Assembly: GCA_003343805.1 (NCBI GenBank)
Contig: QAKM01000051.1
Location: forward strand, 1 to 27,068
Source of the DNA: Bacillota bacterium
Lineage (GTDB): Bacteria; Bacillota; Clostridia; Christensenellales; Borkfalkiaceae
Direction: 5' to 3'
DNA length: 27,068 bases
The stretch's first letter is position 1. Each line of letters starts with the position of its first letter. The notes beneath the pieces were generated by a model. It was not told the DNA's origin and searched no databases. It saw only the letters and a program-made list of their open reading frames with translations. This document shows positions 1 to 7,137 of the stretch, one piece after another. The translations under genes were made by a program, and so were the position numbers.

Positions 1-26
1 AAGCCCTAAGCATAGGGCAAATTGAG

Positions 27-68
27 TGAGCCAGCGCAGGGGAACCCTGCTCGGCTCATTTTATTTTT
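27..68 (+). terminator. Rho-independent terminator of a gene left of the window
   Basis: TGAGCC (27-32) pairs with GGCTCA (53-58), and GCAGGG (36-41) pairs with CCCTGC (45-50). A small internal asymmetry separates the two helices, the loop is GAA, and a T-rich run TTTTATTTTT follows. A smaller hairpin GCCCTA-agca-TAGGGC lies just before it at 3-18. The gene it ends is outside the window, so the orientation rests on the T-run only. Confidence 0.7.
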
Positions 69-120
69 GAAGCAAAAGCGTGATTTTGCTCGCGGAAGTT
101 ATTTTTGGGGATCCCTATTA

Positions 121-180
121 TAGCCTCCCCTGTGTAAGGGGAGGTGGCAGGCGCGGAACGAGCCTGACGGAGGGGTTGTT
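121..180 (+). repeat. Double-hairpin intergenic repeat, left copy
   Basis: Two adjacent hairpins are visible: CCTCCCC (124-130) with GGGGAGG (138-144), and CAGGC (148-152) with GCCTG (162-166), followed by ACGGAGGGG. A diverged copy with the same architecture (pyrimidine-rich hairpin, small hairpin, GACGGAGGG tail) sits at 26845-26888. Non-coding dispersed repeats of this form are common in Clostridia. I see no credible gene between 69 and 398; short open frames here lack ribosome binding sites. Confidence 0.6.
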
Positions 181-204
181 GATCTCACCCGCTCCCTTGC
201 CTCC

Positions 205-236
205 TCGTCGCAGCGGAGCAAATTTCGCAAGCCGCT
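205..236 (+). repeat. 32-bp dispersed repeat, left copy
   Basis: These 32 bases (starting TCGTCGCAGCGGAGC, ending AAGCCGCT) recur exactly at 27022-27053 in the same orientation. Both copies are preceded by TCCCTTGC at nearly the same distance. It is part of the dispersed non-coding repeat material that occurs at both edges of the window. Confidence 0.75.
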
Positions 237-398
237 CGCTGTGCTTGCGGCTTTGCTTCGATGCTCGCTTCTCCTCTTCCCACAAATCTTTTGCTCCGCA
301 AAATCTTTGCGGGAACCCTAAATGAGAGGTGCCCCGAAGGGGCGGAAGGAGTTTTCGCGCCGCTGCGATCAGCCATCCCACCTCCATAAAAAACTTTT

Positions 399-434
399 GT
401 CTGTCAAGGAAAAATGCTTGACAGACGTTTTTTT
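399..434 (+). terminator. Hairpin plus T-run overlapping the ylxM -35 box
   Basis: GTCTGTCAAG (399-408) and CTTGACAGAC (417-426) form a perfect 10-bp inverted repeat with an 8-base loop. It is followed by G and seven T residues (428-434). This has the shape of an intrinsic terminator, but its right arm contains the TTGACA -35 box of the next promoter. It could end leftward readthrough or serve as an operator. Confidence 0.5.
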
Positions 435-446
435 GTCTGTTATAAT
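418..446 (+). promoter_or_regulatory. Consensus sigma-A promoter of ylxM-ffh operon
   Basis: TTGACA (418-423), a 17-base spacer and TATAAT (441-446) match the housekeeping consensus at all twelve positions. Transcription would start near 453, leaving a very short leader that contains GGAGGG (458-463) six bases before the ylxM ATG. Confidence 0.9.
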
Positions 447-469
447 ATCCCGCGTTCGGAGGGTGCTGC

Positions 470-802
470 ATGGATCTCAACATTTCACGGCTCATCGATG
501 TCTACGGGTCCCTGCTCACCGGCCATCAGCGCGAGGTCGCATCCCTCTACTACAACTTCGATCTCTCGCTTGCAGAGATCGCCGAAGAAAAGGGCTGTTC
601 GCGGCAGAGCATTTCCGATACGCTCGGCAAAGTGCGCCGCCAGCTCGAAGAGTACGAAGAAAAACTGCACCTTTTGTCGCTCCTTTCCGAGCGGGCGAAG
701 GAGCACGAAGCGCTCGAAGCATTTGCAGATACGCTCCCGCGGGAGCAGGCCGCCGCCCTCTTGTCCATCCTTTCGGGCGGGGCGTCCCATTCAGATCGTT
801 AA
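470..802 (+). CDS. ylxM: YlxM family HTH protein, SRP-operon regulator
   Basis: This 110-residue protein matches the YlxM/p13 family in length and in its sigma-70 region 4-like helix-turn-helix. The core lies at about residues 15-60 (GHQREVASLYYNFDLSLAE, then a recognition helix CSRQSISDTL). In Firmicutes the family sits directly before ffh and is thought to modulate the signal recognition particle; a DNA-binding role is suggested by the fold only. The ATG is set by GGAGGG at 458-463. The stop overlaps the ffh ribosome binding site (TAAGGAGG), so the two are translationally linked. The C-terminus after residue 85 is weakly conserved. Confidence 0.9.
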   Translation: MDLNISRLIDVYGSLLTGHQREVASLYYNFDLSLAEIAEEKGCSRQSISDTLGKVRRQLEEYEEKLHLLSLLSERAKEHEALEAFADTLPREQAAALLSILSGGASHSDR

Positions 803-812
803 GGAGGAGAGC

Positions 813-2132
813 ATGGCACTCTTTGGTTCGCTTTCGGAGCGGCTCAATCATATCTTTTCCAAGCTCACGAAGCGGGGCAAGCTCACCGAGCTCGAGATCC
901 GTTCGGCGATGCGCGAAGTGCGCGTCGCACTCTTAGAGGCCGACGTCAACTTAAAGGTCGCCAAGCAGTTCATCGCGAACGTCTCCGAAAAGGCGGTGGG
1001 GCAGGAGGTGCTCGCCTCCCTCAATCCCGCCCAGCAGGTCATCAAGATCGTCAACGAAGAGCTCATCGCCCTCATGGGGCCGGGGAACGCCAAGCTCGAA
1101 GTCGCTCCCAAGCCGCCGACCGTCATCCTGATGTGCGGCCTGCAGGGCGCGGGCAAGACGACCCTCTGCGGCAAGCTCGCCCTTCAGCTCAAGAAGCAGG
1201 GTAAGCGCCCCCTCCTCGTCGCGTGCGACATCTATCGTCCCGCCGCCATCCACCAGCTTCAGGTGGTGGGCGGACAGGCCGAGACCGAAGTCTTTGAAAA
1301 GGGGACGCAGGCTCCCCCGAAAACGGCAAAACAGGCCGTCGAATACGCCCTCAAGATGGGGTACGACACCGTCGTCATCGATACGGCGGGCCGCCTCCAC
1401 ATCGACGACGCCCTCATGCAGGAACTCGAGGAGATCAAGAAGGCCGTTTCCGTCACCGAAGTGCTCCTCACCGTTGACGCCATGACGGGTCAGGACGCCG
1501 TCAACGTCGCCGAAACGTTCAACGAGCGCGTGGGCATCACGGGCGTCATCCTCACCAAGCTCGACGGCGACACCCGGGGCGGCGCGTGCCTCTCCATCAA
1601 GGCGGTCACGGGCAAGCCCATCAAGTTCATCGGCGTGGGCGAAAAGCTCACCGACCTCGAACCCTTCTATCCCGACCGCATGGCGAGCCGCATCCTCGGC
1701 ATGGGCGACGTTCTCTCCCTCATCGAAAAGGCGCAGGAGGCGGTCACCGAGCAGCAGATGAAGGATATGGAGCGCAAGATGCGCGAAATGTCCTTTACAC
1801 TCACCGATTATCTGGCGCAGTTTGAGACGCTCAAGAAGATGGGCGGCGCGGGCGCGCTCATGAATATGCTCCCCGGCGCGGGAAAGCTCAAAATGAACGA
1901 AGCGGACATCGACGAGAAGCGCCTCGAGCGCATCAAGGCGATCATCCTCTCGATGACGCCCAAGGAGCGCGACAACCCGCAGATCATCAATTCGCCGCGG
2001 AAGCGCCGCATCGCGACGGGTTCGGGAACGAGCGTCCAGGAAGTCAACCAGCTCTTAAAGCAGTTCGAGCAGGCAAAACAGCTCATGAAGCAGCTCAAGG
2101 GCGGCAAAGGAAAGCTCCGCCTTCCCTTTTAA
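813..2132 (+). CDS. ffh: Signal recognition particle GTPase Ffh
   Basis: This is the SRP54 protein that binds 4.5S/scRNA and signal sequences and delivers ribosomes to the membrane receptor FtsY. The 439-residue product shows an N-terminal helical bundle (1-90), the G domain with GLQGAGKTT (109-117), DTAGR (190-194) and TKLDGD (248-253), and a C-terminal M domain. The M domain ends in the RNA-binding region RRIATGSGTS. The frame stays open far upstream (to 414), but the ATG at 813 follows AAGGAGG and begins the conserved MALFGSLSERL. It is slightly shorter than typical (about 440-455). The operon with ylxM is the standard Firmicutes arrangement. Confidence 0.97.
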   Translation: MALFGSLSERLNHIFSKLTKRGKLTELEIRSAMREVRVALLEADVNLKVAKQFIANVSEKAVGQEVLASLNPAQQVIKIVNEELIALMGPGNAKLEVAPKPPTVILMCGLQGAGKTTLCGKLALQLKKQGKRPLLVACDIYRPAAIHQLQVVGGQAETEVFEKGTQAPPKTAKQAVEYALKMGYDTVVIDTAGRLHIDDALMQELEEIKKAVSVTEVLLTVDAMTGQDAVNVAETFNERVGITGVILTKLDGDTRGGACLSIKAVTGKPIKFIGVGEKLTDLEPFYPDRMASRILGMGDVLSLIEKAQEAVTEQQMKDMERKMREMSFTLTDYLAQFETLKKMGGAGALMNMLPGAGKLKMNEADIDEKRLERIKAIILSMTPKERDNPQIINSPRKRRIATGSGTSVQEVNQLLKQFEQAKQLMKQLKGGKGKLRLPF

Positions 2133-2186
2133 GGGCGCAGTACAAAATCAGGTTTAAAATCGATACTATTTCGGAGGTCAAATACT

Positions 2187-2477
2187 ATGGTCAAAATGAG
2201 ATTGGTGAGAATGGGCGACAAGAAGTCCCCCGTCTACCGCATCGTCGTCGTGGACGCGCGCAAGGCTGCCACGGGCGAGTATCTGGATAAGGTCGGCTTC
2301 TACGATCCCAGATCCAACCCCGTCACGCTGACCGTGGACGTCGAGAAGGCAAAGGATTGGCTCTCGAAGGGTGTTCAGCCCACCGAGACGGTCAAGTCCC
2401 TCCTCGTCGCTTCGGGCGCCATGGAGAAGAGCGACAAGCTCTCCCCTTCCAAGACCAAGACGAAGAAAAAGAAGTAA
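2187..2477 (+). CDS. rpsP: 30S ribosomal protein S16
   Basis: This 96-residue protein of the small ribosomal subunit carries the bS16 signature: VKMRLVRMGDKKSPVYRIVV at the N-terminus, YDPRSNP in the middle and a lysine-rich tail. GGAGG at 2173-2177 is nine bases before the ATG. It lies 54 bases after ffh with no clear terminator between them, so it is probably cotranscribed. It is followed by khpA, as in most Firmicutes. Confidence 0.97.
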   Translation: MVKMRLVRMGDKKSPVYRIVVVDARKAATGEYLDKVGFYDPRSNPVTLTVDVEKAKDWLSKGVQPTETVKSLLVASGAMEKSDKLSPSKTKTKKKK

Positions 2478-2524
2478 TTTTTTGCCGCATCCGCGGCAGC
2501 CTTTGCGCACTGTAAGGAGACACC

Positions 2525-2761
2525 ATGCTGGAACTCATCAAGTATATCGTGGAACAGTTCGCCGAGGACAAGGCGGCCATCTCGTACGACGTCGAAGAGA
2601 CGGACGATGCGATCACCGTCACCGTGCTCCTCGCCGAATCGGACATGGGCAAAGTCATCGGCAAACAGGGTAAGATCGCCAAGGCGCTCCGCACCCTCGT
2701 GCGCGCGGCGACGCCCAAGGGAAGCAAAAAGTACAACGTGGAGATCAAGGAGCGCGCCTGA
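2525..2761 (+). CDS. khpA: KH-domain RNA-binding protein KhpA (YlqC)
   Basis: This 78-residue single KH domain contains the canonical GxxG loop in GKVIGKQGKIAKALRT (about residues 42-57). KhpA partners with KhpB/Jag in Gram-positive bacteria to bind small RNAs and influence cell elongation and division; the partner is not in this window. AAGGAGA precedes the ATG by a few bases. It lies 47 bases after rpsP. The usual next genes (rimM, trmD, rplS) are missing, and a strong terminator follows instead. Confidence 0.92.
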   Translation: MLELIKYIVEQFAEDKAAISYDVEETDDAITVTVLLAESDMGKVIGKQGKIAKALRTLVRAATPKGSKKYNVEIKERA

Positions 2762-2781
2762 AAAGGTGCCTCCCGTTCCCG

Positions 2782-2818
2782 CCCGGCAGAAAAATTTTTT
2801 CTGCCGGGTCTTTTTTTG
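2782..2818 (+). terminator. Terminator of the ffh-rpsP-khpA operon
   Basis: CCCGGCAGAAAAA (2782-2794) pairs with TTTTTTCTGCCGGG (2795-2808), followed by TCTTTTTTTG. It is a strong GC stem with a long T-run, 20 bases after the khpA stop. Confidence 0.9.
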
Positions 2819-2974
2819 TTTTTTGCCCGTTTGGACAAAAAAGAGCGAAAAACAGGCAGGCATGGCACCCGAAGCGGCAAAAAAATGGGAAGAATGCAGC
2901 AAAAAGTGCGGTTTTTGTCCGCAAACGGTATAAAAAATAATTGAAAGAAGGGGAAAGATTTTGGGAAGAAAGGG

Positions 2975-3010
2975 TTGCAAAACCCGGGCGGCTGTGGTAT
3001 AATTATACCA
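2975..3010 (+). promoter_or_regulatory. Promoter with a 16-bp palindrome over the -10 box
   Basis: TTGCAA (2975-2980), a 17-base spacer and TATAAT (2998-3003) with TGG in the extended -10 position form a good sigma-A promoter. The bases TGGTATAATTATACCA (2995-3010) are a perfect palindrome spanning the -10 box and start site, a position suited to a repressor. The leader to the ATG at 3130 is about 120 bases. Confidence 0.75.
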
Positions 3011-3129
3011 AAGTGAGGGCCGGGGCAGAGAATGCGCCTTCGGCCGGATCCTTCGGGCGGGCGAGCGCAGGGCCATGCAGGGCAGCCTGCCGTCCGCTCA
3101 TCGTGTTTTGCAAATACAAAGGAGGGACT

Positions 3130-4599
3130 ATGGCAGAAGAAGAAAAGGTGCCTCAGGAGGACAGCTCCTCCGAAGAGACCAAAAAGAACAAAAAGAAAGT
3201 CATCATCGGCGTCTCTATCGTCGTCGCCCTCATCATCATCTTTATCATTGTGCTGCTGCTTTTGCTCGGTTCGTGCACGCACCGGCACACGATGATCTAT
3301 CATCCCGCCGTCGAGCCCACCTGCGATACGCCGGGCAGTGTGCAGTATTGGCATTGTGATGAATGCGGCAACGATTATCTCGACGAGAAGGGTCACGAGC
3401 GCATCGACGACGTGACGATCGACATCCTGCCGCACATACCCGTTGTTGACCAAGGTATTCCTGCCGACTGTGAAAACGACGGGCTGACCGAAGGTTCGCA
3501 CTGCGCGACCTGCGGCGAGGTCATCGTCGCGCAGGAGGTCATTCCCGCGCTCGGCCACGAGATGGGGACGTTCACGCGCGTGAGCAACCCGACCTGTACG
3601 CAGACCGGGCTGGAGACGTCCGTCTGCACGCGCTGCGGCGAGACGATCGAGCGCATCATCCCCGCGACGGGCCACACCGAGGAGGTCATCCCCGGCACGC
3701 CTGCGACCTGCACCGAAACGGGCCTTTCCGAGGGCGTCCTCTGTTCGGTCTGCGGCGCCGTCCTCGTCGAGCAGGAGGTAGTCCCTGCCAAGGGGCATAC
3801 CTATGGGGAGACCGTCGTCATCGAAGAGGCGTCCTGCCTTCGCAACGGCAAGCAGGAGAGCGTCTGCAAGGACTGCGGCGAGACGATCACGGAGATCATC
3901 CCCGCGCTCGGCCACGACCGCGTGTACGAGTCTGACGTCGAGCCGACGTGCGAGACGCCGGGGCGCACGGGCAGGGTCGTCTGCGACCGCTGCGGCATGG
4001 TGCTCGAAGAGGGGGAGACCATCCCGCCCCTCGGCCATGAGATCGAAGGCGACGAATGCATCAACTGCGGCAAAGAGGCGTGCATGGATCTCGAGTTTGT
4101 CATCAGCCTTGATGAGAGCTATTATATCCTGATCGGCCTCGGACATTGTACGGATACGCACATCCTGGTGCCCGATGTCTATGACGACGGCGAGAACGGG
4201 GAACACCCGGTCACAACGATCAGGAATTTCGCTTTCTCGTCGATCAAAGAAGGTCAACACGTGGAGCAGATCGAAACGATCAGCTTCCCCAATAGCATTA
4301 CGAGTATTGGTGCCTCTGCTTTTTCCGGATGTTATAATTTGACCAGCGTAACATTTGGAACAGGGATCAAACGGATCGAAGCAGGTTCGTTTATCGGGTG
4401 CACCAGCCTGACCTCTGTTCGGTTTAAAGGAACAACGGAAAATTGGCAGGTCCAGAATGATCCCGAAGCAGTCGTCGGTATCGAGATCTCGAGTTCCGAT
4501 CTGAACTCGCCCGCAAAGGCGGCGGAACTCTTCACGACAACGTATGTTGAGTATGATTGGTGGCTCGGGACGAGCGGGTATTCCCGCTTCCGGCTGTAA
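3130..4599 (+). CDS. Membrane-anchored Cys-rich repeat and LRR surface protein
   Basis: The 489-residue protein has a charged cytoplasmic start (1-23), one strong membrane segment (24-47) and a long probable outside part. Residues about 55-315 hold about six degenerate 40-residue repeats of the form PTC-x3-G-x5-C-x2-C-x10-IPALGH. CxxC pairs occur at 76/79, 125/128, 166/169, 205/208, 246/249, 285/288 and 310/313. Residues about 355-430 match BspA-like leucine-rich repeats (ITSIGASAFSGCYNLTSV). Such proteins are frequent in gut Clostridia; ligand or metal binding is unproven. The frame is open from 2941, but GGAGGGACT before the ATG at 3130 and the start of the charged segment fix this start. 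It is a single-gene unit between two terminators. Confidence 0.8.
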   Translation: MAEEEKVPQEDSSSEETKKNKKKVIIGVSIVVALIIIFIIVLLLLLGSCTHRHTMIYHPAVEPTCDTPGSVQYWHCDECGNDYLDEKGHERIDDVTIDILPHIPVVDQGIPADCENDGLTEGSHCATCGEVIVAQEVIPALGHEMGTFTRVSNPTCTQTGLETSVCTRCGETIERIIPATGHTEEVIPGTPATCTETGLSEGVLCSVCGAVLVEQEVVPAKGHTYGETVVIEEASCLRNGKQESVCKDCGETITEIIPALGHDRVYESDVEPTCETPGRTGRVVCDRCGMVLEEGETIPPLGHEIEGDECINCGKEACMDLEFVISLDESYYILIGLGHCTDTHILVPDVYDDGENGEHPVTTIRNFAFSSIKEGQHVEQIETISFPNSITSIGASAFSGCYNLTSVTFGTGIKRIEAGSFIGCTSLTSVRFKGTTENWQVQNDPEAVVGIEISSSDLNSPAKAAELFTTTYVEYDWWLGTSGYSRFRL

Positions 4600-4612
4600 G
4601 CAAAGATCGAAT

Positions 4613-4644
4613 GAGGCGGAGGAAATTTCCTCCGCCTCCTCTTT
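4613..4644 (+). terminator. Terminator of the surface-protein gene
   Basis: A 26-bp perfect palindrome (4613-4638, arms GAGGCGGAGGAAA) lies 13 bases after the stop and is followed by CTCTTTTG. Confidence 0.8.
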
Positions 4645-4648
4645 TGCA

Positions 4649-4694
4649 GAAAAAGCGCCCGCGGGGCGCCCCGAAAGGGCGCCCCGCGGGCGCT
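4649..4694 (-). terminator. GC-rich terminator hairpin of the XRE gene, copy A
   Basis: An 18-bp perfect stem (4654-4671 with 4677-4694; core GCGCCCGCGGGGCGCCC) has a five-base loop. Read on the minus strand, TTTTT follows. It lies 22 bases after the stop of the minus-strand regulator. A nearly identical hairpin occurs at 5461-5499. Confidence 0.8.
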
Positions 4695-4716
4695 GATCGC
4701 TCTGGGTATGTACAAA

Positions 4717-5349
4717 TCAGAACGAAGCCGGGAAACCGTATAGGGGCGTCACGATCAGATAGACGGCTGTAAACAGGGCGGCAAAGAGTGCCGCCGAAAG
4801 AATCATGAGTCCGATCTCAAGAAAGAGGCACAGTGTGGTCTTGGCCCTCAGTCGCGGCAGAGCGAGGGCGAGGACGGAAAACACCGCCGTCCCTGCCCAT
4901 ACAGCGGCGGAAAAACAAAATGCGATCAGCACGCCCTTCATCTCGGGGAAAAACGAGATGGGGGGATTGATGCCCGTCCCGCAGATCATCGCAAACAGCG
5001 AGCGCGGAGGCACATAGACCGAGACTATAATAGCGGGCGTGAAGGTGAGGCAGAGCCCGAGGAGCACGCAAAGCGCGGGCACCAGGATGCCGCCCGCGCA
5101 CAGCAGGATGTGCCGCAACTGCTTTTTGTCGATGCGGAGCTGCTTTTTCAGGTCCTCGCGTTCCATCAGCCAATCCTCCTTTACATGGAAATAGTCGCAA
5201 AGCGCCTGCAGGTTGCCGTCGTCGGGGAGCCCGAGTCCGTTTTCCCATTTGGCGACTGCGCTGCGGCTTACAAAAATTTTTTTGGCGAGCGCCGCCTGCG
5301 AGAGCCCGTGCTTTCCGCGAAGATGTTTAAGTTTATCTGCAAAATCCAT
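4717..5349 (-). CDS. XRE-family regulator fused to membrane segments
   Basis: The 210-residue protein has an N-terminal Cro/CI helix-turn-helix (about 5-60, HGLSQAALAKKIFVSRSAVAKWENG). It is joined to a hydrophobic part with three to four membrane spans (about 80-103, 138-160 and 167-205). Membrane-bound XRE regulators are common in Firmicutes; the sensed signal cannot be read here. GGGAGG sits nine bases before the ATG. The gene has its own near-consensus promoter and terminator, so it is a single-gene unit. A pair of direct repeats upstream of the promoter may be its own operator. Confidence 0.85.
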   Translation of the reverse strand: MDFADKLKHLRGKHGLSQAALAKKIFVSRSAVAKWENGLGLPDDGNLQALCDYFHVKEDWLMEREDLKKQLRIDKKQLRHILLCAGGILVPALCVLLGLCLTFTPAIIVSVYVPPRSLFAMICGTGINPPISFFPEMKGVLIAFCFSAAVWAGTAVFSVLALALPRLRAKTTLCLFLEIGLMILSAALFAALFTAVYLIVTPLYGFPASF

Positions 5350-5381
5350 CGTGTTTCCTCCCGCGCCTCGATCGCACCTCT

Positions 5382-5411
5382 ATTATAGTGGAAGGGTGGC
5401 CTTTCTGTCAA
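5382..5411 (-). promoter_or_regulatory. Promoter of the XRE gene
   Basis: On the minus strand TTGACA (5411-5406), an 18-base spacer and TATAAT (5387-5382) match both hexamers perfectly. Confidence 0.85.
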
Positions 5412-5418
5412 GAGGGGC

Positions 5419-5449
5419 GGCTGTTACTGTTGCGCGGAGGGCTGTTACT
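5419..5449 (-). promoter_or_regulatory. Two 10-bp direct repeats upstream of the XRE promoter
   Basis: GGCTGTTACT occurs at 5419-5428 and 5440-5449. The copies are spaced 21 bases start to start, about two helical turns, and lie just upstream of the -35 box. They could be an activator or autoregulator site; this is inference from position and phasing. Confidence 0.4.
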
Positions 5450-5451
5450 TT

Positions 5452-5499
5452 AAAAATAAACGCCCGCGGGGCGCCCCCTTCTGGGGCGCCCCGCGGGCG
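5452..5499 (-). terminator. GC-rich hairpin copy B, second terminator after pgi
   Basis: A 17-bp stem (5461-5477 with 5483-5499) repeats the sequence of the hairpin at 4654-4694. On the minus strand it is followed by TTTATTTTTAAA. It is probably a back-up terminator for pgi and isolates the XRE promoter. Confidence 0.65.
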
Positions 5500-5521
5500 C
5501 TTCTCTCTGTATTACCGCATC

Positions 5522-5552
5522 AAAAAAGGCGCGCGGTTTCAAACCGCGCGCC
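5522..5552 (-). terminator. Terminator of pgi
   Basis: GGCGCGCGGTTT (5528-5539) pairs with AAACCGCGCGCC (5541-5552). On the minus strand TTTTTT follows. It is 18 bases after the pgi stop. Confidence 0.85.
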
Positions 5553-5570
5553 CCGTCATTTCATGTTCGC

Positions 5571-6998
5571 TCAGACGATGTAAGCGGGATCGCTCGCCGC
5601 CTGATCGAGCTCCTTCTTCTGCTCCGCATAGCCGGGCTTGCCGAGGAGCGCGAACGTCGCCTTCTTGCCCGCTTCGACGCCGGGCTGGTTGAAGGTGTTG
5701 ATGTCGAACATCGCACCCGCATAGGCGGTCTGCAGCTCGAAGAGGAAGAGAAGCTGGCCGAGGGTGAACTCGTTGACCTCGGGCAGGGTGATGGTGTAGT
5801 TGAGCCGTCCCGCCTTGGTGAGGGCATACGCCGTCGCCTTGTTCTCCGCCTGGATGAGCTCCTCCATCGTGTGTCCGCCGAGGAAGCCGACGTCGGGGAT
5901 ATCCTCGCAGCCGTGGGGGATGGGGTACTTCTCCTTGTAGCTGCCGACGGAGAGGAAGGTCACGACCTTGTCGTAAGGGCCCTCGGTGTAGAGCTGCACC
6001 TGCGAGTGCTGGTCGGTGACGCCGAGCGCCTTGACGGGCGTCTGGCCGACGTTGCAGGGCGTGCCGGAAAGCGTCACGTTCTTGCCGAGCGACTCCGCCC
6101 AGAGCTGCGCATACCAGTCGGAGACGGTGCGCAGGTTATCGGAGTAGGGCATCAGAACACCGATGTTCTTGCCGTCGTTCATCGCAATGTATTGGAGCGT
6201 TGCGCAGAGGAGCGCGGGGTTCTTCTTGAGGTCGGCCGTCTTGCACAGCTTGTCCATGTAGGCAGCGCCCTTCAAGAGCAGCTTGATGTCGATGCCGAGC
6301 ACCGCCGCGGGCAGAAGTCCCACGGGGGAGAGTTCGGAGAATCTTCCGCCCACGCCGTCGGGGAGCACATAGCTCTTGACGCCGCCGAGCTCTTTGGAGA
6401 TCTTCACGAGGTTGCCCTTTGCGGCATCCGTCGTAAAGACGACGTGATCCTTGACGTTCTCGCCCGCCTTTTCGAGCAGGTCGGCGATGATGAGGTATTG
6501 GGTCATCGTCTCGCTCGTCGCGCCCGACTTGGAGATGACGTTGAAGCACGTCTTTTTGACGTCGATGACATCGAGGAGCTCCTTCATGCGGACGGGGTCG
6601 ACGTTGTCCTCGACATAGAATTTCGGGCCCTTGCGCTTGGACTTGGGCAGGTCGTTGTAGTGCAGGTGGCAGAGCGCGTTGAACGCCATGATGGGGCCGA
6701 GCGCCGAACCGCCGATGCCGAGCACCACGAAGTTTTCAAAGTTCCTGCGGATCTTCTTTGCCTCTTCCAGGATATCCGCCACGATCTCGTCCTGATTGTA
6801 GGGGAGCTCCGTCCAGCCCATGAACAGCTCGTCGCGGCCCCTGTTTTCTGCCACATAGGCGTGAGCCGCCTTTGCGATCTTTTTGTGCGCATCCAGTGTC
6901 TTCTGCGAGATGCCCTTGTCGCCGAGGTACTTGTCCGTCATGTTGGTGTAGTCCACTCTCACGCGGAGCGCCTTGCGCAGTTCGTCCGTCAGTCTCAT
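5571..6998 (-). CDS. pgi: Glucose-6-phosphate isomerase
   Basis: This 475-residue cytoplasmic enzyme interconverts glucose-6-phosphate and fructose-6-phosphate. Family motifs are all present: GIGGSALGP (94-102), SKSGATSE (156-163) for phosphate binding, GGRFSELSPVG (217-227), DQHSQ (329-333) and FNQPGVEAGK near the C-terminus. The length fits the shorter bacterial form (about 450-475). The frame extends to 7055, but GGAGG followed by seven bases fixes the ATG at 6998. It stands as a single gene with its own promoter and tandem terminators. Confidence 0.96.
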   Translation of the reverse strand: MRLTDELRKALRVRVDYTNMTDKYLGDKGISQKTLDAHKKIAKAAHAYVAENRGRDELFMGWTELPYNQDEIVADILEEAKKIRRNFENFVVLGIGGSALGPIMAFNALCHLHYNDLPKSKRKGPKFYVEDNVDPVRMKELLDVIDVKKTCFNVISKSGATSETMTQYLIIADLLEKAGENVKDHVVFTTDAAKGNLVKISKELGGVKSYVLPDGVGGRFSELSPVGLLPAAVLGIDIKLLLKGAAYMDKLCKTADLKKNPALLCATLQYIAMNDGKNIGVLMPYSDNLRTVSDWYAQLWAESLGKNVTLSGTPCNVGQTPVKALGVTDQHSQVQLYTEGPYDKVVTFLSVGSYKEKYPIPHGCEDIPDVGFLGGHTMEELIQAENKATAYALTKAGRLNYTITLPEVNEFTLGQLLFLFELQTAYAGAMFDINTFNQPGVEAGKKATFALLGKPGYAEQKKELDQAASDPAYIV

Positions 6999-7062
6999 AA
7001 CAAATCCTCCATTTTTTCGGCAGGTTGCCGACCGTTTTGCCGGTATGTTTACCAACGGATAT

Positions 7063-7091
7063 ATTGTAAGCTACTTTTGCGGTCTTGTCAA
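7063..7091 (-). promoter_or_regulatory. Promoter of pgi
   Basis: On the minus strand TTGACA (7091-7086), a 17-base spacer and TACAAT (7068-7063) form a near-consensus sigma-A promoter. The roughly 60-base leader contains a small hairpin CGGCA-acc-TGCCG just before the ribosome binding site. Confidence 0.8.
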
Positions 7092-7137
7092 TAGTACGCC
7101 CGAAAAAAGAGCGCCCAAAGGCAAATTTTTTCTTATT

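Noticed and set aside
118..495. Overlapping frames of 63-125 codons in the left intergenic region
   Set aside because: They cross inverted repeats, a terminator and the ylxM promoter, and lack ribosome binding sites.
2392..4260. Long minus-strand open frame opposite khpA and the surface-protein gene
   Set aside because: It is a shadow of high-GC coding sequence on the plus strand, has no ribosome binding site and runs through a strong terminator and a promoter.
5871..7094. Plus-strand frame of 407 codons opposite pgi
   Set aside because: Antisense shadow of glucose-6-phosphate isomerase; composition is typical of a shadow and no start signals are seen.
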